NCBI GenBank assembly: GCA_964441775.1
Contig: CAYTVL010000026.1
Span: 1-64,000, forward strand
Direction of reading: 5' to 3'
Origin: SYOC01 sp964441775
GTDB lineage: Bacteria > Desulfobacterota > Binatia > Bin18
Length of the DNA: 64,000 nt
The first letter of the stretch is position 1, and every line of letters begins with the position of its first letter. The translations under genes were made by a program, and so were the position numbers. Below the pieces are notes generated by a model that saw nothing but the letters and a program-made list of their open reading frames with translations, was not told where the DNA came from and did not search any database. Of the stretch, positions 40,831 to 48,918 are shown piece by piece.

Positions 40831-42756
40831 ATGGGTGCTCAGGATGTTCGACAGGAACACAATGCCATTCAGAAGCGACAGTTTATTACGCAACTGCTGC
40901 ATGATGTGCAAGCGCTCGAAGTCATGATCGAGCGTGGCGAGATCGAGTCCGGGGTGCGCCGCATCGGCGCGGAGCAGGAATTGTTCCTCGTCGATCAAAC
41001 CTGGCGTCCCGCCCCAGTCTCGATGGCGGTGCTCGACGCCATCGACGACGCCCATTTCACCACCGAGTTAGGCCGCTTCAACCTCGAAATCAATCTTGAT
41101 CCCTTCGTCTTTACCGGTGATTGTCTGAGTCGCCTGGAACGCGACCTCAATGAACTCTTGCAAACTTTGCGGCTTGCGGCTCATCACCAAGGAGTCGAAG
41201 TAACGCTGACGGGCATTCTCCCCACTTTGCGCAAATCGGACCTCACCCTCGCCAACATGACGCCCAAACCTCGCTACTTTGCGCTCAATGAGGCCATGAA
41301 CCAATTACGCGGCGACGCGTATGAGTTTCGCCTTAAAGGGTTGGATGAACTGATCGTCAAGCACGATTCCGTGATGCTGGAATCGTGTTGCACGAGCTTC
41401 CAGGTGCATTATCAAGTGGGCGCGGAAGAGTTTCCTTTATTGTACAACCTGGCCCAAGCCGTGACGGCGCCGCTGCTGGCCGCCGCCACGAACGCGCCCC
41501 TTTTATTTGGCCGTCGCTTGTGGCGCGAGACCCGCATTCCTCTCTTTCAGCAGGCAGTTGACACTCGCAACGCCAGCCATCACTTACGGGAACGCTCACC
41601 ACGAGTGAGTTTCGGACAACAATGGGTCAAGCATTCTGTCACGGAGCTGTTCAAAGAAGATTTGGCTCGCTTTCGCGTGCTGCTCGGCGCGACGTTGCAA
41701 GAAGATTCGTTGGCGCTGTTGCGGCAAGGACAGCTTCCGACTTTGCAGGCCCTCCGCATCCACAACGGCACGGTCTATCGCTGGAACCGTGCTTGTTTCG
41801 GCTTTAGCGACGGCAAGCCGCATCTTCGCATCGAGAACCGTGTGTTGCCTTCCGGTCCGACGGTGCTTGACGAAGTAGCCAACGCCGCGTTTCTCTGGGG
41901 CCTGTTGAGCGGCGGTCCAGCCGTGTATGGCGATATCACGCACAAGCTGGCGTTCCACGACGCCGAGAGCAATTTCTTAGCAGCCGCCCAGGTTGGCCTG
42001 GACGCGCAGTTGACGTGGCTCGATGGCCAAGCCGTGCCTGCCCGCGAATTGATCCGCCAAGAATTATTGCCCATCGCGCGGGAAGGCCTGCGCAACGCCG
42101 GCATCGCCCCGTCCGACAATGATCGTTACTTGGAGGTCATCGCCGAACGCGTCGCCAGCGGACAGACTGGTTCGCAGTGGCTGCTCCATTCCTTCGCCGC
42201 GATGCCCGAGAGCGAGCCCCGCGACGTGCGTCTCGCCGCATTGACCGCCGCCACTGTCACCCGACAATGGGAGGGAAAACCCGTGCACCAATGGCCCGCC
42301 GCGCGCCTGGAAGAAGGACGAGCCAAAACCTTGCATGATCTGCGTATTGAAGAGTTCATGACCACGGATTTGTTCACCGTCCACGCAGATGAACCACTGA
42401 CGTTAGTTGTCAAATTAATGGACTGGAAACACATTCGTCATGTCCCGGTCGAAGACGAACAAGGCAAATGTGTGGGCCTCATGTCCTGGTTGGAAGTCGT
42501 GAGACATCATGAACAATTGTACGGCCAGCCCACGGCAGAGCCGGTGGCGGTCTCAGCCGTGATGCAACGCGCCCCGGTCTCCGTCTCTCCTGAAATCTCC
42601 GTGTTGGAGGCGATTTCTCTGATGCGCAAAGAACATCTGGATTGTCTGCCGGTTGTCAAAGAAGACCATCTTGTCGGCATTGTCACCGAGCATGACATTC
42701 TCAACATTACCGCTCGGCTTCTGGAACAACTCTCTCCTGCCGTTCATGACGCGTGA
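40831..42756 (+). CDS. Glutamate-cysteine ligase-like (GCS2) enzyme fused to two CBS domains
   Basis: A 641-residue fusion. Residues about 1-500 belong to the GCS2/YbdK-like carboxylate-amine ligases: RRIGAEQELFLVD (active-site Glu), TELGRFNLEINLDP, MLESCCTSFQVHYQV and PHLRIENRVLPSGPT. Residues about 515-641 are a CBS pair: IEEFMTTDLFTVHADEPLTL, IRHVPVEDEQGKCVGLMSWL, VMQRAPVSVSPEISVLEAI and LDCLPVVKEDHLVGIVTEHD. The enzyme should join glutamate to a cysteine-like amine, and the CBS domains suggest control by adenine nucleotides. GGGAGGGAG precedes ATG 40831. Longer frames overlap repeat-poor leader only. Confidence 0.88.
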   Translation: MGAQDVRQEHNAIQKRQFITQLLHDVQALEVMIERGEIESGVRRIGAEQELFLVDQTWRPAPVSMAVLDAIDDAHFTTELGRFNLEINLDPFVFTGDCLSRLERDLNELLQTLRLAAHHQGVEVTLTGILPTLRKSDLTLANMTPKPRYFALNEAMNQLRGDAYEFRLKGLDELIVKHDSVMLESCCTSFQVHYQVGAEEFPLLYNLAQAVTAPLLAAATNAPLLFGRRLWRETRIPLFQQAVDTRNASHHLRERSPRVSFGQQWVKHSVTELFKEDLARFRVLLGATLQEDSLALLRQGQLPTLQALRIHNGTVYRWNRACFGFSDGKPHLRIENRVLPSGPTVLDEVANAAFLWGLLSGGPAVYGDITHKLAFHDAESNFLAAAQVGLDAQLTWLDGQAVPARELIRQELLPIAREGLRNAGIAPSDNDRYLEVIAERVASGQTGSQWLLHSFAAMPESEPRDVRLAALTAATVTRQWEGKPVHQWPAARLEEGRAKTLHDLRIEEFMTTDLFTVHADEPLTLVVKLMDWKHIRHVPVEDEQGKCVGLMSWLEVVRHHEQLYGQPTAEPVAVSAVMQRAPVSVSPEISVLEAISLMRKEHLDCLPVVKEDHLVGIVTEHDILNITARLLEQLSPAVHDA

Positions 42757-42942
42757 AGCAGCGACTTCAACCTCAATTTTTGCAATTTCCGTCAAAAACC
42801 CATATTGCCTGCCGGTTTATTGTAGAATGATTGTATCTCCCGGGCTTTCGCAGACAGAGCTCAAAGGAGACTGCCTCGCGGTGAGCTGGGGATCTCATAA
42901 TGTTTTTTCTTTCAATTGCACGTGTTCGGAGAGGAGCGCCCG

Positions 42943-44112
42943 ATGAGAAACGTCTCGCCCTCAGTACTTGTTCAATATCTGCGCGAGCAACTACCGCGCA
43001 TGGTGGAATTGCTGGAGACCTTAACGCTGGCAGAATCACCCTCAACCGTCCCAGCCGCGCAGAAAGCAGTCCTGACGCCGCTCGCCGAGGCCTTCAGCCG
43101 TTTGCAGTACGCTGTGCGCCCCCTCCCAGGCCGCCAGACCGGCGGGCATTTGTATGCGCGACCACAGCAGCGGACGAAGCAGCGTCCATTTCAACTGCTG
43201 CTTGGTCATTGTGACACGGTCTGGCCGCTCGGCACGCTCCAAGAGATGCCTTTCGTCATCGGCGAGGGCGTCATCCGCGGCCCAGGCGTATATGACATGA
43301 AAGCTGGCCTTGTTCAAATCCTCTACGCGCTCCAGGCGCTCCGTGAGCTACAACTTGAACCGGAGGTGAGCCCGGTTGTCTTTATCAACTCCGATGAAGA
43401 AATTGGCAGTCAGGAGTCCACGCCTCACATACGCAGACTCGCACGGATTGCCAACCGGGCCTTTATCTTTGAGCCTTCATTGGGAATGGAGGGGAAACTC
43501 AAGACGGAACGCAAAGGCGTCGGTAGTTTCACTGTCACCGTCAAAGGCAAAGCTGCGCATGCCGGTCTCAACCCAGATGGAGGCGCGAGCGCGATCTTGG
43601 AGCTCTCGTATGTCATCCAAAAACTCTTTGCTCTTAACAATCCTGAGCGAGGAACTTCAGTCAACGTCGGCGTGATCGACGGCGGGCTGCGTCCCAATGT
43701 GGTCGCCCCAGAAAGCCGCGCGATGATTGACGTGCGCGTGCAGACGCAAAAAGACGCACGACACATCGAAGAGAGCATTCATGCGCTCCAGCCGGTGACG
43801 CCTGGAGTGACGTTGGAAATCCAAGGCCGTATCCGCCGTCAGCCGATGGAACGCACCCCACGAAATCAGCAGTTGTGGGAAGTGGCGCGCCAACTCGGCT
43901 ACACGATCAATCTCAACTTGGCGGACGGTGCCGCAGGCGGGGCCTCGGACGGCAACACCACGAGCCTGTATACGGCGACGCTCGACGGGCTCGGGGCTGT
44001 GGGCGACGGCGCGCACGCCAAGCATGAATTCATCTATTTTGACAAGATGGTGGAACGGAGCGCGCTGTTGGCGTTGCTGTTGATGGCTCCAGCAGTGGGA
44101 AGAGGCGACTAA
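42943..44112 (+). CDS. M20-family metallopeptidase, carboxypeptidase G2-like
   Basis: A 389-residue M20 enzyme. Metal-site segments: LLLGHCDTVWPLGT, GVYDMKAGLVQIL, FINSDEEIGSQEST and ADGAAGGASDGNTT. The dimerisation domain contains AAHAGLNPDGGASAI. Carboxypeptidase-G2-type members remove C-terminal glutamate from folates and other amides. GAGGAG lies seven bases before the ATG. It follows the GCS-CBS gene by 186 bases, so a glutamyl-peptide link is possible but unproven. Nothing is seen in the gap. Confidence 0.9.
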   Translation: MRNVSPSVLVQYLREQLPRMVELLETLTLAESPSTVPAAQKAVLTPLAEAFSRLQYAVRPLPGRQTGGHLYARPQQRTKQRPFQLLLGHCDTVWPLGTLQEMPFVIGEGVIRGPGVYDMKAGLVQILYALQALRELQLEPEVSPVVFINSDEEIGSQESTPHIRRLARIANRAFIFEPSLGMEGKLKTERKGVGSFTVTVKGKAAHAGLNPDGGASAILELSYVIQKLFALNNPERGTSVNVGVIDGGLRPNVVAPESRAMIDVRVQTQKDARHIEESIHALQPVTPGVTLEIQGRIRRQPMERTPRNQQLWEVARQLGYTINLNLADGAAGGASDGNTTSLYTATLDGLGAVGDGAHAKHEFIYFDKMVERSALLALLLMAPAVGRGD

Positions 44113-44140
44113 GACAGGGGAGGCTTGTCCTCTCTGTCAG
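44113..44140. terminator. Imperfect hairpin between convergent genes
   Basis: GACAGGGGAGG and CCTCTCTGTC around a five-base loop form an imperfect stem in the 28-base gap between the M20 gene and the convergent cytochrome gene. It could serve both directions. Weak because of mismatches and the lack of a long T-run. Confidence 0.35.
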
Positions 44141-44596
44141 TTATTTGTTCGCTTCCTTAGGTTTGGCCGGCGGGGCTGGAGCCGCCGGAGCCGCGGGCGC
44201 GAGCGGGGCAGCCGTCGTCTGATACGGGGGCACGGCTAGAGTGCGAATATAGGCAATGACATTCCAGATCTCTGGATCCTTGAGCTGCGTTCCCCAGGCC
44301 GGCATGAATTGCGCTTTGCCGACGGCGGCTCCTCCCTCTTTGATAATTTTGAATAAGTAGTCATCTTTCAGTTGGTTCATGTAATTGCCGTCAGTGTGAT
44401 TGCGTGGTTTGGTTGGTAACGCCGCCGCAGCTGGACCGTCGCCTTTGCCTGTCGTGCCATGACACAAGCTGCAGGTTTTCTCGTACGTCGCTTTCCCCGC
44501 CACCGGATCACCTTGCGCCGCGCGACTCGGCGCAATAAAGGCTCCACTCAAGAACAGACTGACTGCCAGGCCACCGACTATGCGTAAGGTATTCAT
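44141..44596 (-). CDS. Periplasmic cytochrome c, class I-like, distinct from the A-C trio
   Basis: A 151-residue secreted protein. Signal peptide ends GAFIAPSRAA; haem site CSLCH; then TGKGDGPAAA and the likely axial Met in KAQFMPAWGTQLKD, followed by EIWNVIAYIRTLAVPPY. An Ala/Pro-rich tail (APLAPAAPAAPAPPAKP) follows, perhaps spanning the periplasm. It lacks the FPFW...VKGHGT block of the trio. AAAGGAA lies six bases before ATG 44596. Confidence 0.88.
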   Translation of the reverse strand: MNTLRIVGGLAVSLFLSGAFIAPSRAAQGDPVAGKATYEKTCSLCHGTTGKGDGPAAAALPTKPRNHTDGNYMNQLKDDYLFKIIKEGGAAVGKAQFMPAWGTQLKDPEIWNVIAYIRTLAVPPYQTTAAPLAPAAPAAPAPPAKPKEANK

Positions 44597-44853
44597 GCAT
44601 TTCCTTTCTCTGCAAGAGTTCTTTCTCTGAGTAACGCAGATTTCTCCACGGCGAAAGAGTCGGAATGAATCTTCGTTTGTAGATACAGCCACTAGGCCCT
44701 GCCGCCGATGAGCAGAAACGGCAGCCTCGTTTACCTCTCTGTCGTTCTGCTCCGTGCACTGCGGCGTGAAGCAGGCCGCAAAGTGTCGCCAAAAGAAACA
44801 CTACTGAGGCCACGGTCGCAGCAGCGGAAATAGTGGTCGGACGACCTGAAGTC

Positions 44854-45120
44854 ATGAGCGATGAAGCCTTTCATCAAGCGCTGGTATTAGAAGGGTCGGA
44901 ACTGAACAGTCTCGACGAAGCCTGGTTTCGCGGCTTTCGCCCGACCTTACGCATCCTCCTGCAGGCCATGACGCCGGAAGAAGAAATTCACCTGCGCCGC
45001 TTGGTCGAAGCCATGCACTCCTTCAGCATGGATAAAGCACTGCAACAGCAAGCCGCCACGCTGTGGACCACTTATCAACGGCAGAAAGCAGGCGCTTTTC
45101 AGGAGACCCCATCCAAGTGA
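44854..45120 (+). CDS. Small hypothetical protein
   Basis: An 88-residue product, MSDEAFHQALVLEGSELNSL then RGFRPTLRILLQAMTPEEEI and LRRLVEAMHSFSMDKALQQQ. Helical, no known motif. It may be real because it is open, balanced in composition and divergent from the cytochrome gene; the 258 bases between them could hold both promoters. Confidence 0.4.
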   Translation: MSDEAFHQALVLEGSELNSLDEAWFRGFRPTLRILLQAMTPEEEIHLRRLVEAMHSFSMDKALQQQAATLWTTYQRQKAGAFQETPSK

Positions 45121-45128
45121 GAAACACG

Positions 45129-45200
45129 GATCACGGGTTAGAGCTTGTTTACTATTTAAAGTCTATGCAAAAGCGAGGTCGTATCTGCGAACGCTTCTAG
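45129..45200 (+). pseudogene. C-terminal remnant of a cytochrome c of the A-C trio
   Basis: The frame from 45129 reads GLELVYYLKSMQKRGR and stops at 45200. LELVYYLKSMQ closely matches the last residues of the cytochromes at 32129-32560 (LSLVYYLQSLQEK) and 35388-35825 (LELVYYIQSIQAK). No haem motif remains upstream. It is a tail fragment of a lost fourth copy. Confidence 0.55.
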
Positions 45201-45237
45201 CGAAACCCGAACGAGATTGGGCTTCGGAACGTAGGAC

Positions 45238-45345
45238 GATTGGGATATCCGCCTTCACGACAAGGTTGTCATTCTCGACATGGCTTTCAATCGCGGGCTC
45301 CCACCCTTCCAGCTTGCGGAAAGGCCGATCCCACTCCCACCCTGA
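45238..45345 (-). pseudogene. Fragment of an Hsp20 small heat-shock protein
   Basis: On the minus strand the frame reads GWEWDRPFRKLEGWEPAIES then HVENDNLVVKADIP. The pattern W-x-P-x-(V/I)-E, then ENDNLVVKADxP is the beginning of the alpha-crystallin domain of Hsp20. The rest of the domain (GV...V...GxL motif) is missing; the frame continues without homology to a stop at 45163. It overlaps nothing but the cytochrome remnant. The remainder of 45201-45596 shows no gene. Confidence 0.65.
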
Positions 45346-45596
45346 AAATTCGTTATATGCTTGTCTGTCGCAAACCGCTTGCCACCCTCATTTGACAAAA
45401 ATTTTTTAAGCGTAGGATAAAGAAAATACCGCCGCAGCTCTTTAGCATTCCCATGTTTGCAAATATTTGCTTCTCATGTTTCCCATTTCTGAGAGCCTTT
45501 TCTGGCTCACAGCACACTCGCAAGACCGAGCAGGAAGACTCTTTGTGATTGGTACAGCGCTTGCTTTTTTACTTTCAATAGAGGTCTCTGACGCCT

Positions 45597-47207
45597 ATGA
45601 AGTCCTCTCCAGATTTTGACGACACGACACTCGCTGAGCTAGTAGCTGCATTACAACAACCCTCTTGTTATGCCCACCATCCTCAACGCGTGGAAATGCT
45701 CCAGACCCACATCTCCGTCGTGTTTCTTGCCGGTGAAGAAGTTTACAAACTCAAAAAACCGGTGCGATTTTCTTTTCTCGATTATTCCACCCTGGCGCAA
45801 CGTTGCTACTATTGCCAGGAGGAAGTGCGCCTGAACCATCGCCTCGCGCCCACGGTGTATCTGGGCGTGGTCCCGGTGTTGCGCATCGGCCACGACTACC
45901 GGGTCCGAGAAGCGGTGAATATGCAAGATGCAACGGTAGTGGACTATTTAGTGAGAATGCGCCGCCTCCCGCCGGAACGAACGCTTGGGGCGCTACTCGC
46001 TGCTGGCCGCGTTGGAAAAGCAGGGCTCCATGCGCTCGCTACGCGCCTCGTGCACTTTCATCAAACCGCAGCGACAACGAACGCTACGGTCTATGGAGCC
46101 CCACAAGTGATCTGGCAAGCGCTGGCGGATAATTTTCGTGAGACGGCTGCGTTTGTCGGGCAAACGATCAGTGAGAAACAATACCAGGCTATCCAAGAAT
46201 TCAGTCAACGTTTTTTCACGGAGCAGCAGGACCTTTTCAGGCGCCGCCTCGCGCACGAGCGCATCCGCGAAGGGCACGGCGACCTCCGCTGCGAACATGT
46301 CTACTTTCTTGACCAAGGCATTGAAATCATCGACTGCATCGAATTTAGCCCACGTTTGCGCACATGCGATGTCGCCTCGGAACTGGCGTTTCTGGCGATG
46401 GATATGGAGCTACAGGGTGCACCAGCGCTTGCGGCTGAACTGATTCACGCGTACGCCGCACAGGCGCACGACGCCGAGCTGTTGCAGTTGCTGCCCTTCT
46501 ACCAATGCTATCGAGCGTATGTACGCGGCAAGGTGGAGAGTCTGAAAAGTCACGAACCTGAGATCCCACTCGCCGAGCAAGAGCGCGCACGACAGCAGGC
46601 GCGACAAGCGTTTCGTCTGGCCGCCCGTTATGCCCGTGGAACACCGGCTCCGGCTTTACTCGTGGTCTGCGGGCGTGTGGGGACAGGCAAGTCTACTGTC
46701 GCTCAGAGTTTGAGCGCGCATACCGGATTCACCGTGCTTAATTCCGACGTAGTGCGCAAACGCTTAGCCGGGCTCCTCCCCACGGCGCGCGCCAGTGACG
46801 CGTATCGGAGCGGCATCTATAGCGAAGACGCGACCCGCCGCACCTATGCAACGCTGCAAACGCAAGCCGAGGAAGAACTTCGCTTGGGTCGGGGCGTCAT
46901 CGTGGATGCAACATGTAAGCAACGGGACCAACGCCGCATCTTTTTTGATCTGGGACAGCATCTCAATGTTCCCGTGCTCTTCATTGAATGCCGCGCCCCG
47001 CTTGCCGAGATCGAGCGTCGACTGCGCGAGCGCGAACGCCATGAAGATGCGGTCTCCGACGCCACGTGGAATATTGCCCTCCAGCAGGAAGCTGACTTCC
47101 CGCCGTTTGACGATATTCCAGAAGCACAGCATTGGGTGATAGAAACCACACGTGACCTTGATGAAGCCCTGGCCCCGATTGAGGAAGCACTGGCAAGAAA
47201 CTCCTGA
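45597..47207 (+). CDS. APH-like and AAA kinase fusion (COG2187/COG0645 type)
   Basis: A 536-residue two-domain protein. The N-terminal part (1-345) is a phosphotransferase-like fold with FLAGEEVYKLKKPVRFSFLD, HERIREGHGDLRCEHVYFLD and IIDCIEFSPRLRTCDVASEL. The C-terminal part is a P-loop kinase with Walker A VVCGRVGTGKSTVAQSL, VLNSDVVRKRLAG and RGVIVDATCKQRDQR. Genes of this type often sit with usp, CBS and Hsp20 genes in stress islands, as here. Substrate unknown. Confidence 0.87.
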   Translation: MKSSPDFDDTTLAELVAALQQPSCYAHHPQRVEMLQTHISVVFLAGEEVYKLKKPVRFSFLDYSTLAQRCYYCQEEVRLNHRLAPTVYLGVVPVLRIGHDYRVREAVNMQDATVVDYLVRMRRLPPERTLGALLAAGRVGKAGLHALATRLVHFHQTAATTNATVYGAPQVIWQALADNFRETAAFVGQTISEKQYQAIQEFSQRFFTEQQDLFRRRLAHERIREGHGDLRCEHVYFLDQGIEIIDCIEFSPRLRTCDVASELAFLAMDMELQGAPALAAELIHAYAAQAHDAELLQLLPFYQCYRAYVRGKVESLKSHEPEIPLAEQERARQQARQAFRLAARYARGTPAPALLVVCGRVGTGKSTVAQSLSAHTGFTVLNSDVVRKRLAGLLPTARASDAYRSGIYSEDATRRTYATLQTQAEEELRLGRGVIVDATCKQRDQRRIFFDLGQHLNVPVLFIECRAPLAEIERRLRERERHEDAVSDATWNIALQQEADFPPFDDIPEAQHWVIETTRDLDEALAPIEEALARNS

Positions 47208-47427
47208 GCCTCTGTGCCCCACCACAATCCGCGCCGCGCAAACCGTCGCGGCGCGAGCGATAGTTCCCCATTCCGGGCTACCCTCACGCGTCCTGCTCCT
47301 CGTTTCCACCAGAATCTGCTTTGTCTCTTGCCATTAAAGAGTCTCTAGGAAAGTGCGATAGAGAGCTGGAGATTGCGCTTTGCGTAAAGAAAAAATCTCG
47401 GCCCACGAGATAGATAAGGAAGACATC

Positions 47428-47748
47428 ATGAAGAGCTTCACACCTGTTGCACTTGCTGCTCTGTTACTGGCCTCGCCAGCGATCGCTTCCGCCGCGTCAG
47501 GCTCACGTGAAACGAAGCCCCCTCAGACTCCACCTATTCACGCACCCCATGTTGTCCGTGATCCGTCGCTTACAAAAAATTCTCTTCCGAAGCCTCAGGA
47601 ACGGTCAAAGCATGAAGAACGATCGGAACGTTCCGACCGTCGTTATCCAGGACACTATCGCCCGGACCATGACCGTGATCACGATCATGATCATGACTAC
47701 CATCACCACCATCCCCACCCTCATCATCACGGCAGTCCCTCACGATAA
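47428..47748 (+). CDS. Secreted histidine-rich protein
   Basis: A 106-residue product with a good signal peptide (SFTPVALAALLLASPAIASA, then ASG) followed by a polar, Pro/Arg/Ser segment and an extreme His/Asp C-terminus from about residue 72 to 101, with runs of HDHDHD and HHHH. It is a likely periplasmic metal binder (Ni, Zn, Cu or Co). AAGGAAG lies six bases before the ATG. It immediately precedes the polysaccharide exporter on the same strand (25 bases). Confidence 0.7.
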   Translation: MKSFTPVALAALLLASPAIASAASGSRETKPPQTPPIHAPHVVRDPSLTKNSLPKPQERSKHEERSERSDRRYPGHYRPDHDRDHDHDHDYHHHHPHPHHHGSPSR

Positions 47749-47773
47749 GTAAGAACAAGTCAGGGAGAACTCT

Positions 47774-48889
47774 ATGCATGTTGGCAAGTCCTCCCTGCAC
47801 TGTGTACTTGCTCTGCTGCTGTTGAGCGGCGGCTGCACCTCGACAGTGCAGACCTCTTTTCAGGGAGGAAGCCCTTCGACCGCCTCTCCTGACAAGAGCT
47901 TTTTCCAAAATCAAGAAGAACTAGAGGAAGAGCGGTTCGTTCACTTATGGACCCAACGCACCCAGGAAGGAAACCCTCAGGATTGGCCGCTTGGTTCAGG
48001 AGATGTGTTGGAAATTTCAGTTACTCCAGTGACCGAGGTGCAGAACTATGCCGCACGCATCTCGGGGAATGGAGAGATTATGCTGCCGCTGATTGGGTCC
48101 GTACGGGCAAGCGGGCTGAGTGAAGCAGAGCTCAGTGACGCAATTCGTCGGCGTTTTGCAGAGACCTACGTCTGGAACCCTCAGGTGCACATCTTCGTAC
48201 GAGAATACCGAAGCCGCCTTGCCGCTGTGGTCGGGGCGGTGGAAAAACCTGGAGCCTACAGCCTCACGACAGGGAGCGATACTATTTTGAACTTACTCTC
48301 CCAGGCGGGAGGCGCGACGAAAGATGGGGCGCCCCGGGTGCTGTTTTTCCCTAAGGAATTGTACACTAGTGATGCGCCACTCCAAATCGTGGCCGCATCT
48401 TCCTTGCAACCACAGGCAGGCTCAACTCCGCTCACGGTCGCCTCGGTCTTCCAGAAAGCCGAGCCTCTGGTGATTCATCTTGACGATATTGAAAACGAGA
48501 AGGTCCGTCGCTCCCTCCTGCTTCCCGTACGCCCAGGTGATGTCATTATGGTCCCGGCGGGCGGAGAGGTCTTAGTGGATGGTTGGGTGGAACGACCGGG
48601 ATCGTACAAGATTACTCCCAATCTCACCGTGCTTGGGGCCATTACCGCAGCCGGAGGCTTGCAGTTTGCCGCGAATCCAAGACAGGTCAGAATTTCCCGT
48701 TCCGGAAAACAAAAAGAGAAGCTGAATTTTCTAGCGGACTTAGAAAAAATTAAACGAGGACAAGCTCCTGATATTCCCGTGCAGGAAGGAGATATCATCG
48801 AAGTCGCGTCATCCACACTGAAATTGGCTCCGTATGGATTTTATTCCTTCGTCTCAAACATGCTGCGTCTCGGGGCGACAATCTATTAG
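47774..48889 (+). CDS. wza: Outer-membrane polysaccharide exporter, Wza-like
   Basis: A 371-residue lipoprotein: lipobox LLSGGC near residue 21 for lipidation. The polysaccharide export (PES) domain reads LGSGDVLEISVTPVTEVQNY and GEIMLPLIGSVRASGLSEAE, followed by SLBB-type repeats (VGAVEKPGAYSLTTGSDTIL; VLVDGWVERPGSYKITPNLT) and a C-terminal amphipathic end. It forms the outer-membrane channel for capsular or exopolysaccharide. Next gene is the Wzc-like kinase, 30 bases away. Confidence 0.92.
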   Translation: MHVGKSSLHCVLALLLLSGGCTSTVQTSFQGGSPSTASPDKSFFQNQEELEEERFVHLWTQRTQEGNPQDWPLGSGDVLEISVTPVTEVQNYAARISGNGEIMLPLIGSVRASGLSEAELSDAIRRRFAETYVWNPQVHIFVREYRSRLAAVVGAVEKPGAYSLTTGSDTILNLLSQAGGATKDGAPRVLFFPKELYTSDAPLQIVAASSLQPQAGSTPLTVASVFQKAEPLVIHLDDIENEKVRRSLLLPVRPGDVIMVPAGGEVLVDGWVERPGSYKITPNLTVLGAITAAGGLQFAANPRQVRISRSGKQKEKLNFLADLEKIKRGQAPDIPVQEGDIIEVASSTLKLAPYGFYSFVSNMLRLGATIY

Positions 48890-48918
48890 CGGGAAACAGG
48901 CTGGACGAGTTGTAGGAC

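Noticed and set aside
47640..47740. Repeated gatcatgat units looking like a short tandem repeat or iteron
   Set aside because: They are the codons of the His/Asp-rich tail and are explained by the protein.
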